DNA of 16,377 bases, from assembly GCA_051306415.1 (NCBI GenBank), contig JBPPNE010000188.1, positions 1-16,377 on the forward strand. The letters run 5' to 3'. Made by a program: the position numbers and the translations under genes. The notes under the pieces are model-generated. The model had not been told where the DNA came from. It made no database searches and worked only from the letters and a program-made list of their open reading frames with translations. This document shows positions 7,017 to 14,018 of the stretch, piece after piece. Every line of letters begins with the position of its first letter. Position 1 is the stretch's first letter. The stretch comes from CBDDRG01 sp051306415 (GTDB lineage: Bacteria > Pseudomonadota > Gammaproteobacteria > Pseudomonadales > Porticoccaceae).

Positions 7017-8141
7017 ATGCAGCCCCGGTTTCGCCACCTCAGCCTTGTTACCGCGCTCACGGCCAGCGCGCTGGCCACCGCGGCTGGCGTTCACGCCAGC
7101 ACCGCCAGCGAGATTTACCAGCGCGCCGCGCGCAGTACCGTGGTCGTGCAAAACCTCAATGCCAAGGCAGAGATCAGCGCCTTTGGCAGCGGCGTGGTGC
7201 TGCCCACCGGCGAGGTCGCCACCAATTGCCACGTCGTCAAGGATGCCAGCGCCCTGCAGGTGCGCAGCGGCGACCACACCTACCCGGCGCAACTGCGCCG
7301 CACCGACTGGGATCGGGATGTCTGCTCCCTGAGTGTCGCCGGTCTCCGCGCGCCGGCGGTCGTGATGGGCAGCACCCGAAGCCTCGCCGTGGGCGCGAAG
7401 GTCTATGCCATCGGCGCGTCTCGCGGCCTCGAGCTCACGCTCTCCGACGGCCTCGTCTCCAGCCTGCGCGAGGTCGAGGGCGGCCACTATATTCAGACCA
7501 CCGCCGCCATCTCGCCCGGCTCCAGCGGCGGCGGCCTGTACGATGACAACGGCGCCCTGGTGGGCCTGACCACCTTCTATGTCGCCGACGGCCAGAACCT
7601 CAATTTCGCGGTGCCCGTCGAATGGGTGCAGGAACTGGCCCAGCGCAGCGCCAGCGCAGCGCCAGGCACAACGGCCAACAGCACAACGGCCATTGCACAA
7701 ACCGAGTGGCTGAACAAAGCTATCGCACTGGAAAGCCGCCAGGACTGGCCGGCGCTGCTTGAGCACGGCCGCCGCTGGACCCGGGCGCAGCCGAACAACG
7801 CAACGGCGTGGTACAGCCTGGGCAGCGCCTACGCTCATGCCAGGCAGAGCGCCCAGGCCATCGCGGCCTACCAGCAGGCGCTGCGCATCGATCCGCAACT
7901 CGCCGCCGCGTGGTACAACCTGGGCGTCGTCCACGTTCATGCCGGGCAGAGTGCCCAAGCCATCGTGGCGTTTCAGCAGGCGTTGCGTATCGATCCGCGA
8001 GATGCCAATGCGTTGTTCAACCTAGGCATCGCCTATTATAAGTCGGGACAGCGCGACCAGGTGCTGGAGGTTTTCCAGCAGCTCAAAACCCTCGACCCGG
8101 CGCGCGCGGAAACATTCTTCACCAAGATCGTGATGCCCTGA
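7017..8141 (+). CDS. Exported trypsin-like (HtrA-type) serine protease fused to TPR repeats
   Basis: The protein has 374 residues. A signal peptide (about 1-28, with cleavage likely near AGVHA-S) directs export. A trypsin-like domain (about 32-208) carries an apparent catalytic triad: His72 in TNCHVV, Asp101 in DRDVCSL and Ser170 in PGSSGGG. Cys71 and Cys103 could form a disulphide. There is no PDZ domain. Instead, after an Ala/Thr linker, TPR-like helices run from about 230 to the end, with three clear 34-residue units at 261-294, 295-328 and 329-362. In known architectures TPRs bind partner proteins, so they may select substrates here. The gene follows bioA by 91 bp on the same strand; substrate and pathway are unknown. 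Loss of the PDZ separates it from DegP/DegS. Confidence 0.88.
   Translation: MQPRFRHLSLVTALTASALATAAGVHASTASEIYQRAARSTVVVQNLNAKAEISAFGSGVVLPTGEVATNCHVVKDASALQVRSGDHTYPAQLRRTDWDRDVCSLSVAGLRAPAVVMGSTRSLAVGAKVYAIGASRGLELTLSDGLVSSLREVEGGHYIQTTAAISPGSSGGGLYDDNGALVGLTTFYVADGQNLNFAVPVEWVQELAQRSASAAPGTTANSTTAIAQTEWLNKAIALESRQDWPALLEHGRRWTRAQPNNATAWYSLGSAYAHARQSAQAIAAYQQALRIDPQLAAAWYNLGVVHVHAGQSAQAIVAFQQALRIDPRDANALFNLGIAYYKSGQRDQVLEVFQQLKTLDPARAETFFTKIVMP
7797..8000 (+). repeat. 102-bp coding direct repeat (two near-identical TPR units)
   Basis: The segments at 7797-7898 and 7899-8000 encode consecutive 34-residue TPR units. They share long stretches of identical or near-identical DNA, including CATGCC(A/G)GGCAGAG(C/T)GCCCA and AT(C/T)GATCCGC. 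Matching at silent sites suggests a recent duplication or ongoing gene conversion rather than old divergence. Confidence 0.7.
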
Positions 8142-8246
8142 ACGGCCCCGGGAATTGCCGATTTGCGAACGACAAACCAGCACCGCCGCTTGCGGCACTC
8201 CGCGGCCCGGCCGATCCATTCACACCCACAACCAGAGTGATGTCCG

Positions 8247-9371
8247 ATGCCCGATGACCAGCGTATCCCCATTCTCGACGCCGCTGGCGCCACCTGGATC
8301 ATAATTCTGGTGCTCGGCATCGCGCTGCTGGCTTGCATCCGCCGCGACCACGGCCGGGAGATTCTGCCGCTGGGGGTCAGTCAGGAGTTGAAAGGGCTCG
8401 CGATCCTGGCGGTGGTGTTCGGCCATATCGGGTTTTTCCTGGTCGACGACTATCGCTTCCTGTGGCCGCTGTCCATCGCCTCCGGTCTCGGCGTCGATAT
8501 TTTTCTGTTCCTGTCCGGCTACGGCCTGACCGTCGGCATGCTCAGAAGCCCGATGCGACCGGCGGATTTTTACCGCCGCCGCCTGACCAAGGTGTTCATT
8601 CCGTTCTGGATCGCGCTGGTGGGCTTTTTTGTTGTCGATGCGCTGTGGCTGCACCGCACCTACCCGGTCGGCTACGTCGTGCGCTCACTGCTCGGGCTGT
8701 TCCCGGTGGCGGACATGGCGACGGACGTCAATTCGGTATTCTGGTACCTGACCTGGCTGCTGTTTTACTACCTGCTGTTTCCGCTGCTGTTCGTGCTGCG
8801 CCGGCCCTGGCTGACCGCCGTGCTGCTGTTTGCCGCCGGCGCGCTGGTGGTGCAGTGGCGTCCCGCCTGGTTCGTGCTGGTGATTCGGCTGTATGAAGTC
8901 CACACGCTGGCGTTTCCGCTGGGAGTACTGGCGGCCTGGGGTCTCTTCGCCGCCCCGGCGCAGCGGCAGCCGCGTGTAGTGTTGCAGCGGAAGCGCGAAG
9001 CGATGCCCGTTGCGCTGTACAGCCTCGCGTTGTTGGTGCTGGCACTGCTGGTGGGCTATTTCGCCACTCACTCCGGTGTCAATCAGGGGCCGTGGAAAGA
9101 GCAGTCCATCAATATGGTGATTCTGTTTTCACTGCTGGCGCTGTTCTGTCTGAAGCAATTCAGCCTCGGGTTTTTCGCATTTTTCGGCACCTATTCCTAC
9201 GAGATTTATCTGCTGCACTGGCCGCTTTTGTCGCGCTACGATTGGCTGTTCGCCACGCTGCCGGCCTGGCTGGCGCTGCTCGCCTATCTGGGCCTGTTTG
9301 TCGCGCTGGCCTGGGGCATGCAGAAGATCACCGAGCCTGTAAGCGCGCTGTTTGATCCGAAGAAAAAATAG
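8247..9371 (+). CDS. Acyltransferase 3 family integral membrane protein (OafA/YrhL-like)
   Basis: The 374-residue protein is very hydrophobic, with about ten predicted membrane segments. It shows the AT3 pattern: ELKGLAILAVVFGHIGFF (47-64) with the conserved His60, LGVDIFLFLSGYGLT (81-95), the cytosolic basic motif FYRRRLTKVFIPFW (108-121), and a late FGTYSYEIYLLHWPLL segment. Family members transfer acetyl or other acyl groups to sugars of O-antigen, peptidoglycan or exopolysaccharide, or to small molecules. The acceptor cannot be deduced, since no glycan genes adjoin it. The start ATG 8247 has only a weak AGAG site. The 105-bp gap after the protease gene shows no clear terminator. The last codons (AAAAAATAG) double as part of the trpS terminator on the other strand. 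Confidence 0.87.
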   Translation: MPDDQRIPILDAAGATWIIILVLGIALLACIRRDHGREILPLGVSQELKGLAILAVVFGHIGFFLVDDYRFLWPLSIASGLGVDIFLFLSGYGLTVGMLRSPMRPADFYRRRLTKVFIPFWIALVGFFVVDALWLHRTYPVGYVVRSLLGLFPVADMATDVNSVFWYLTWLLFYYLLFPLLFVLRRPWLTAVLLFAAGALVVQWRPAWFVLVIRLYEVHTLAFPLGVLAAWGLFAAPAQRQPRVVLQRKREAMPVALYSLALLVLALLVGYFATHSGVNQGPWKEQSINMVILFSLLALFCLKQFSLGFFAFFGTYSYEIYLLHWPLLSRYDWLFATLPAWLALLAYLGLFVALAWGMQKITEPVSALFDPKKK

Positions 9372-9387
9372 CCGGCATCGCGCCGGC
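9364..9387 (-). terminator. Intrinsic terminator of trpS, overlapping the acyltransferase stop codon
   Basis: On the minus strand GCCGGC-GCGAT-GCCGGC (9387-9371) forms a six-pair GC stem followed directly by TATTTTTT (down to about 9363). The A run that gives the T tract also encodes the Lys-Lys-stop end of the convergent acyltransferase gene. On the plus strand the hairpin is followed by only three T, so it is likely to be weaker in that direction. Confidence 0.75.
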
Positions 9388-9435
9388 AGCTTTGCCCACG
9401 CGGATGCGGTAACTCCCAACGGGCTTCAACGGGCT

Positions 9436-10443
9436 TCAGAGGAGCGGGCGAATACCCACCGCGTGCCGCAATTTTGCCATCATCGGCTGGCTGAGGGCGC
9501 GGGCCTTGGCGGCACCGGCCTTGAGCACGGCTTCGATGTGGCCGGGATCGGCGAGCAGCTGGTGATAGCGTTCGCGCGCCGGCGCCAGTTCGGCGTTCAC
9601 CAGTTCAAACAGCTGCTTCTTGGCCTCGCCCCAGGCGATGCCCTCGACGAAGCGGGCGCGCATGACAGCAGTTTGCGCCGGGGTGGCAAAGGCCTGCCAG
9701 ATCTGGAATACCGCCGAGGTATCCGCGTCCTTGGGTTCACCGGGTTCGAGCAGGTTGGTCTTGATGCGGTTGATGTGCTTCTGCAGATCTTTTTCCGCCA
9801 GAAACAGCGGGATGGTGTTGCCGTAGCTCTTGCTCATCTTGCGGCCGTCGACGCCCTGCAGCACGGCGACATCGTCATCGACGACAGCCTCGGGCAACAC
9901 GAAATGCTCGCCGTAGTGATGGTTGAAGCGCTGGGCGATGTCGCGCGCCATCTCGACGTGCTGAATCTGGTCGCGGCCCACCGGCACCTGGTGGGCGCCG
10001 AACATCAGGATGTCGGCGGCCATCAGCACCGGATAGCTGAACAGCCCCATGGTGATGCCGAAGTCCGGATCCTCACCCGCTGCTTCGTTGTCCTGCACCG
10101 CCGCCTTGTAGGCGTGGGCGCGGTTCATCAGGCCCTTGGCCGTCATGCAGCTCAGCAGCCAGGTGAGTTCCGGGATTTCCGGGATGTCGGATTGGCGATA
10201 GAACACCACGCGCTCGGTATCGAGCCCGAGTGCCATCCAGCTCGCCGCAATCTCCCGCGTCGAGCGCTGCACTTCGCCGGCGTCCTGGCATTTGATCAGC
10301 GCGTGATAGTCCGCCAGAAAATAAAACGCCTCGGTGTCCGCGCGCCGACTGGCGGCGATCGCGGGGCGGATGGCGCCGACGTAGTTGCCGAGGTGGGGCG
10401 TTCCCGAGGTGGTGATCCCAGTGAGGATAGTTGCCTTGGTCAT
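9436..10443 (-). CDS. trpS: Tryptophanyl-tRNA synthetase
   Basis: TrpS charges tRNA-Trp with tryptophan. From ATG 10443-10441 it has 335 residues, matching E. coli (334). The class I signature appears as TPHLGN (15-20, the HIGH equivalent) and KMSKS (202-206). Further family motifs are FLADYHALI (42-50), the tryptophan-pocket region GLFSYPVLMAADIL (133-146) and VGRDQIQHVEMARDIAQRFN (155-174). A TTG four codons upstream is in frame but adds residues without family support. No strong Shine-Dalgarno is visible. Confidence 0.96.
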   Translation of the reverse strand: MTKATILTGITTSGTPHLGNYVGAIRPAIAASRRADTEAFYFLADYHALIKCQDAGEVQRSTREIAASWMALGLDTERVVFYRQSDIPEIPELTWLLSCMTAKGLMNRAHAYKAAVQDNEAAGEDPDFGITMGLFSYPVLMAADILMFGAHQVPVGRDQIQHVEMARDIAQRFNHHYGEHFVLPEAVVDDDVAVLQGVDGRKMSKSYGNTIPLFLAEKDLQKHINRIKTNLLEPGEPKDADTSAVFQIWQAFATPAQTAVMRARFVEGIAWGEAKKQLFELVNAELAPARERYHQLLADPGHIEAVLKAGAAKARALSQPMMAKLRHAVGIRPLL

Positions 10444-10474
10444 GAGGGTTCGCAACGTTGAAAAGAGGGCGCCA

Positions 10475-10502
10475 ATGATACCGGATTCAATTGCCGCCGA
10501 AA
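10475..10502 (-). promoter_or_regulatory. Candidate trpS promoter
   Basis: TATCAT (10480-10475, minus strand) is a reasonable -10. TTTCGG (10502-10497) lies 16 bp upstream as a poor -35. Transcription would begin about 25 bases before the trpS ATG. No trp leader peptide or T-box-like structure was recognised. Confidence 0.35.
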
Positions 10503-10579
10503 GACCGGGCGGCCATCAACCTGTGGTCGCGACAACCGCGGAGAATTCCGTTCAGCGACGCCATCTCACCGCCTCTCGG

Positions 10580-10608
10580 TTGACACTCCGTTACGGAGGC
10601 GCTAACGT
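10580..10608 (+). promoter_or_regulatory. TTGACA promoter with perfect dyad in the spacer (MerR-like layout)
   Basis: A consensus -35 TTGACA (10580-10585) is followed at once by the dyad CTCCGT-T-ACGGAG (10586-10598). TAACGT, a weak -10, sits 17 bp after the -35. A dyad between -35 and -10 is the layout used by MerR-family activators, though those usually have a 19-20 bp spacer. No MerR gene is in the window. The hydrolase start lies about 240 bp downstream. Confidence 0.4.
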
Positions 10609-10805
10609 CTGGGCACGAGTTGCAGAGGCTGGCACCATCAGGTGGTCGCTACCCGCACCAGTGGGGCCGAGAATCAAAAAATGCCGTCCGGCGCCGCGGA
10701 TACCTGAAGGCCAACTGCGACTTCTCACATTTTTATTGCGTCGTCCGCGCATTCAGCTCGCAATTGCGATCTCGGCGCACAAGACGGTGCCTGTGCAATT
10801 TAACC

Positions 10806-10824
10806 CATTCAAATCCCTTGAATG
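10806..10824 (+). promoter_or_regulatory. 7-5-7 inverted repeat just upstream of the hydrolase ribosome binding site
   Basis: CATTCAA (10806-10812) and TTGAATG (10818-10824) are perfect inverted arms around ATCCC. The repeat ends about 14 bp before the GGAG ribosome binding site. It could be a repressor operator or a small RNA hairpin; the sequence alone does not say which. Confidence 0.45.
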
Positions 10825-10848
10825 ACCCTGAGCTAGCGGAGAATAACC

Positions 10849-11640
10849 TTGGCAAACGATGCGTGGACTCAAAAAACCCTATCGACGGCGGGCCTGGAGC
10901 TGTCGGTGATCGAAGGCGGCAGCGGCAAACCCCTGCTGGTGTTGCACGAGGAACTCGGCGACCCCGGCTGGCTCAAATGGAAGCAGGAGCTGGCGAAGAC
11001 CCGCACGCTGATCACCCCACTGCACCCAGGTTTTGGTGTATCGCCGCGCCTCGACTGGGCGCTCACCATCGGCGACCTTGCGAATTTCTACGCCCAGATG
11101 CTGGTCGAGCAGGGCTGGACCGGCATCGACGTCATCGGCTTTTCCCTCGGCGGCTGGATCGCGGCGGAGATGGCGGCGCACGATCCCGCACAGTTCTCGT
11201 CGATGACGCTGGTGGCGCCCACGGGTATCAAACCGCCGCAAGGCGAGATTTGCGATATCTACGAGTCGCCAACGGCGGTTTACCTTGCGGCTAGCGTCAG
11301 CAATGTCGCCGCCACCCCGGAGCACGCCAGTCTGTTTGGCGGCCAGGTGACGCCCGCGCAGTTTGAGCGCTTCCAGGATGCCACCGCCGAAACCGCCCGC
11401 CTGGCCTGGAAACCCTATATGAACAATCCGGCGTTGTCCCACCGCCTCGGGCTGGTGAAAACGCTGCCGACGTTGATTCTGTGGGGCACGGAAGATCGTA
11501 TCGTGCCGGTCAGCGCGGCAGCGGTTTACCAGGGCGCCATCAAGGGTTCCCGACTGGTGACCTTTAGCGGCTGCGGTCACCGCCCGGAAATTGAACAGAC
11601 TGACAAGTTCCTCAGCGAACTGCGGACATTTTTATCCTGA
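10849..11640 (+). CDS. Alpha/beta-fold hydrolase
   Basis: The 263-residue protein is a compact alpha/beta hydrolase with no signal peptide, so it is probably cytosolic. The nucleophile elbow is GFSLGG with Ser99, the acid is Asp216 in LWGTEDRIVP and the base is His244 in SGCGHRPEIE. LHEELGDPG (32-40) occupies the place of the usual HGxPG oxyanion loop. The start is TTG 10849-10851, chosen because GGAG lies seven bases before it and the nearby ATG (10859) is out of frame. The monooxygenase gene follows after 53 bp on the same strand. I infer ester or lactone hydrolysis, coupled to the product of the neighbouring monooxygenase. Confidence 0.88.
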   Translation: MANDAWTQKTLSTAGLELSVIEGGSGKPLLVLHEELGDPGWLKWKQELAKTRTLITPLHPGFGVSPRLDWALTIGDLANFYAQMLVEQGWTGIDVIGFSLGGWIAAEMAAHDPAQFSSMTLVAPTGIKPPQGEICDIYESPTAVYLAASVSNVAATPEHASLFGGQVTPAQFERFQDATAETARLAWKPYMNNPALSHRLGLVKTLPTLILWGTEDRIVPVSAAAVYQGAIKGSRLVTFSGCGHRPEIEQTDKFLSELRTFLS

Positions 11641-11693
11641 ACACATTTGTCGTGAAACCGTCATCCCGCAACCTGGATTAAGGAGAACTGAGC

Positions 11694-12995
11694 ATGCACA
11701 TCACTACCTTTACCGAACGCCCCTACTGCGATGTTCCCGAGGACGTCGTGATCAAGAACGCGAGTTTCTTTGGCGTTTCCAACAAGTACCTCGATCCCGT
11801 GCGCGGCGGCGAGCTATTCAATCGCTATTTCGATGAAAAGCTCTACGCCGAGGAACTGGGCTTCGACGGCGTCATGTTGAACGAACACCACGCCAACCCC
11901 TACACCATGGGCGCGGTGATGAATGTGGAGGCATCGATCCTCGCGCGCATCACCAAAAAAGTTCGCATCGCGCTGATGGGCAACCCACTGCCTGTCGCCG
12001 ATCCGCTGCGTCTGGCTGAAGAGCTGGGCATGATCGACATGATCTCCGGCGGTCGGCTGATCACCGGCTGGGTGCGCGGCGCCGGCTGCGAACAACTGGC
12101 GAACAACATCAACCCCACCTACAACCGCGAGCGCTTCGACGAAGCCCACGACTTCATCATGCAGGCCTGGAGCAAGGACGGTCCCTGGCGCTACGAGGGC
12201 AAGCACTACGAGTATCGCCACGTCAATCCCTGGGTGAAGCCGATTCAGAAGAACATCGAAACCTGGATTCCGAGCCTAGTCAGCCCGGAGACCGCGGTGT
12301 TCGCGGCCAAGCACCGCTACTCCTATTTCGCGTTGGCGACCTTCCTGCCGCCGACGATGGAGATGTGGAATCTCTACGCCGATACCGCTGCCGCCGAGGG
12401 CTTTCAGGCCGGCCCCGAGTGCTACGGCTATTTGCAACGCGTGGTCTGCGCCGACACCGAGGAGGAAGCCCATGAGCTCGGCAAGAACTACGTCTACGGC
12501 GGCGGCCAGCCGGCATTTGCCCGGCCCGACTGGATGTTCCCGGCGGGTTACAACTCCAAGGCGGCGACCAAGCGCCTGGCCTATGCGCTGACCGACCCGG
12601 AGACCAATGAGGCCGTGGTGTCGGGCAAGGCCAGCGGCGACGTCAACGTCGCCGAAATGCGCAAATACAACAACGAGGTGCTGTACGAAAACCTGATCCG
12701 CAATCGCCAGATTATCGTCGGCACACCGGATTCCGTGCTGCCCAAAATCCGCCACATCCTGGAGACGCTGCGGCCGGGCATCTTCGCGATCTGGCATATC
12801 GAGGGTGGTTCCACCACGCACCAACAATCGATGCGGAGCATGCAGTTGCTGGGCGAGCAGGTGCTGCCGAAAATGCGCGAATGGGCCAAGGAACTTGATC
12901 TGCCCGGCCCGAGCGAAGTGCGGCCCGGATCGCGCAAACTGCCGGCGAGCGGCAAGCGCGGTCCGGTGTGTGGAGAACCATCGCTCGCTGCGTGA
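11694..12995 (+). CDS. Luciferase-like (LLM-class) flavin-dependent monooxygenase
   Basis: The 433-residue protein belongs to the bacterial luciferase superfamily, which uses reduced FMN and O2. The fold's landmarks are YAEELGFDGVMLNEHH (51-66, including the conserved EHH), the core strand region VRIALMGNPLPVADPLRLAEELGMIDMISGGRLITGW (about 89-125), and a C-terminal VGTPDSVLPKI segment. It is longer than LuxA, with an insert at about 270-330 and a Pro/Gly/Arg-rich tail (about 404-433). AAGGAG about nine bases before ATG 11694 is a strong ribosome binding site. A flavin reductase must supply FMNH2, and none is adjacent. With the hydrolase it forms an operon closed by the terminator at 13012. 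The substrate is not identifiable. Confidence 0.9.
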   Translation: MHITTFTERPYCDVPEDVVIKNASFFGVSNKYLDPVRGGELFNRYFDEKLYAEELGFDGVMLNEHHANPYTMGAVMNVEASILARITKKVRIALMGNPLPVADPLRLAEELGMIDMISGGRLITGWVRGAGCEQLANNINPTYNRERFDEAHDFIMQAWSKDGPWRYEGKHYEYRHVNPWVKPIQKNIETWIPSLVSPETAVFAAKHRYSYFALATFLPPTMEMWNLYADTAAAEGFQAGPECYGYLQRVVCADTEEEAHELGKNYVYGGGQPAFARPDWMFPAGYNSKAATKRLAYALTDPETNEAVVSGKASGDVNVAEMRKYNNEVLYENLIRNRQIIVGTPDSVLPKIRHILETLRPGIFAIWHIEGGSTTHQQSMRSMQLLGEQVLPKMREWAKELDLPGPSEVRPGSRKLPASGKRGPVCGEPSLAA

Positions 12996-13011
12996 CACCT
13001 CCGAAGTCAAT

Positions 13012-13039
13012 AAAAAAGGCGGCTTTTGCCGCCTTTTTT
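13012..13039. terminator. Perfect bidirectional intrinsic terminator
   Basis: AAAAAAGGCGGC (13012-13023), the loop TTTT, then GCCGCCTTTTTT (13028-13039) form perfect 12-bp arms. The GC stem is followed by a T run on either strand. It closes the hydrolase-monooxygenase operon on the plus strand and the dienelactone hydrolase gene on the minus strand. Confidence 0.93.
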
Positions 13040-13104
13040 ATTTGCCCGAAAATCCCCGGCGCTACGGACACACCCTGGATTATCGCGAGTAAAATTTACG
13101 TTAT

Positions 13105-13794
13105 TCAGAGAAATTTCTTGAACAGATCCTGCGTGCGGGCCCAGGCCTGTTTCGCGGCCGTGGCATCGTAACTGCCGCGCTCGTCGCAATGAAAGCCGTG
13201 ATCGGCGCTATAGACATAGACGTCGCAATCCTTCAGGGATTTGGTCGCATCCTTGATCTTGTCCACCTGGGACAACGGAATGTGGGCATCCTTGTCGCCA
13301 AAGTGGAAGATAATCGGGCAGTGGATGTTCTTGGCCTGATCGAGGAAATTGGCGATGCCGCCACCGTAATAGGCCGCCGCCGCATCCACCGGCAGATTGG
13401 CCGCGGTCAGATAGGTCAGCATGCCACCCATGCAGAAACCGGTGACCCCGACTTTCTTGCAGCCCTTCTCATTCTTCAGATAATCCAGACACGCCTTGAT
13501 GTCGGCCAGCGTCGCCGGCGGGTTCAGGTTCTGCATCAACTTGATGCCCGTGGTCATCCCGGCCTCGTCATAGCCGACCTGTACATTAGCTTGCTGGGCG
13601 TGAAAGATATCGGGGGCGATAGCGAGATAGCCTTCCGCCGCCAAGCGATCAGTGACCGCGCGAATGTGGTGGTTGACGCCAAAAATTTCCTGAATCACGA
13701 TCACACCCGCCGTTGCCGGCTTGTCGGGGGACGCCAGGTAGGCGCCAAAACTGGCGCCGCCGGTTTGGATTTTGATGTCGGTTCCGGTAGTCAT
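13105..13794 (-). CDS. Dienelactone hydrolase family protein
   Basis: From ATG 13794-13792 the protein has 229 residues, typical of dienelactone hydrolases (carboxymethylenebutenolidase). The catalytic set is Cys121 in GFCMGG, Asp169 in GDKDAHIP and His199 in DHGFHCDERG. The Glu36 of QEIFGV is also conserved in characterised enzymes. Such enzymes open lactones from chlorocatechol degradation, but many chromosomal members have unknown substrates; no catechol pathway genes are present here. A TTG eight codons upstream is in frame, but the AGGAGG ribosome binding site (13804-13799) lies between it and the ATG, which decides for the ATG. The gene converges on the monooxygenase operon and shares its terminator. 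Confidence 0.92.
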   Translation of the reverse strand: MTTGTDIKIQTGGASFGAYLASPDKPATAGVIVIQEIFGVNHHIRAVTDRLAAEGYLAIAPDIFHAQQANVQVGYDEAGMTTGIKLMQNLNPPATLADIKACLDYLKNEKGCKKVGVTGFCMGGMLTYLTAANLPVDAAAAYYGGGIANFLDQAKNIHCPIIFHFGDKDAHIPLSQVDKIKDATKSLKDCDVYVYSADHGFHCDERGSYDATAAKQAWARTQDLFKKFL

Positions 13795-13798
13795 AAAA

Positions 13799-13804
13799 CC
13801 TCCT
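13799..13804 (-). promoter_or_regulatory. Strong ribosome binding site of the dienelactone hydrolase gene
   Basis: A complete AGGAGG lies four bases before ATG 13794 on the minus strand. It lies inside the longer possible reading frame and so fixes the start codon. Confidence 0.8.
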
Positions 13805-13821
13805 CGGTTTGTTAGCAATGT

Positions 13822-13839
13822 CGCGTTGAACGCGTTGAA
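13822..13839. repeat. 9-bp tandem repeat in the dienelactone hydrolase leader
   Basis: CGCGTTGAA is repeated exactly (13822-13830 and 13831-13839) about 30-45 bases upstream of the start codon. It could be a regulator-binding direct repeat or a chance duplication. Confidence 0.6.
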
Positions 13840-13919
13840 AGTGTTGCTTTGGAATGGCCGCCGGATGTTAGCACAAGGCCATAACGATCAGGGTTTCAGA
13901 GTCTCATTGCCGCAACGAG

Positions 13920-14018
13920 CTAGGGATGCTCTGAATATGTCCTTCGATCCTTCGTCGGTCCTGAGCCTGACGAAGGATCGAACCATAAACAGAATCGGGT
14001 TATTCAGAGCATCCCTAG
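13920..14018. repeat. CTAG-bounded palindromic mini-element, copy 2 (99 bp)
   Basis: The outer inverted repeats are perfect over 18 bp: CTAGGGATGCTCTGAATA (13920-13937) and TATTCAGAGCATCCCTAG (14001-14018). Inside, TTCGATCCTTCGTC (13943-13956) and GACGAAGGATCGAA (13969-13982) form a perfect 14-bp stem around a 12-base loop containing CCTGAGCC. The overall plan matches the element at 5392-5534: CTAG ends, CTGAA at the inner end of the outer repeat, and a TTCGATCCTTCGTC core. The core of copy 1 is longer. There is no coding capacity. The right end overlaps the stop codon of the aminopeptidase gene. Confidence 0.85.

Larger units (their letters stand above)
10444..10848. other. Non-coding region between trpS and the hydrolase gene
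   Basis: This 405-bp divergent region contains no reading frame I can recognise as a gene. A short minus-strand stretch near 10640-10700 translates to HFLILGPTGAG, which superficially resembles a P-loop, but it lacks the Lys and stops soon after. The notable elements are a TTGACA box with an overlapping dyad at 10580-10608 and a 7-5-7 inverted repeat at 10806-10824. The stretch between them holds nothing I can identify. Confidence 0.6.

Noticed and set aside
6951..7958. Minus-strand open frame of 335 codons opposite the protease-TPR gene
   Set aside because: The plus strand encodes a signal peptide, catalytic triad and TPRs with a good ribosome binding site; the opposite strand shows no domain.
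8185..8196. GCCGC-TT-GCGGC hairpin after the protease-TPR gene as a terminator
   Set aside because: The loop is only two bases and no T run follows.
9352..10461. Plus-strand open frame of 369 codons opposite trpS
   Set aside because: It is complementary to an unmistakable tryptophanyl-tRNA synthetase and has no motifs of its own.
13099..13109. GTTATTCAGAG near the dienelactone hydrolase stop, matching the inner end of the copy 2 outer repeat
   Set aside because: It is an 11-base match only, with no CTAG end and no partner arm, and it partly encodes the C-terminus of the hydrolase. It is too short to call a relic.
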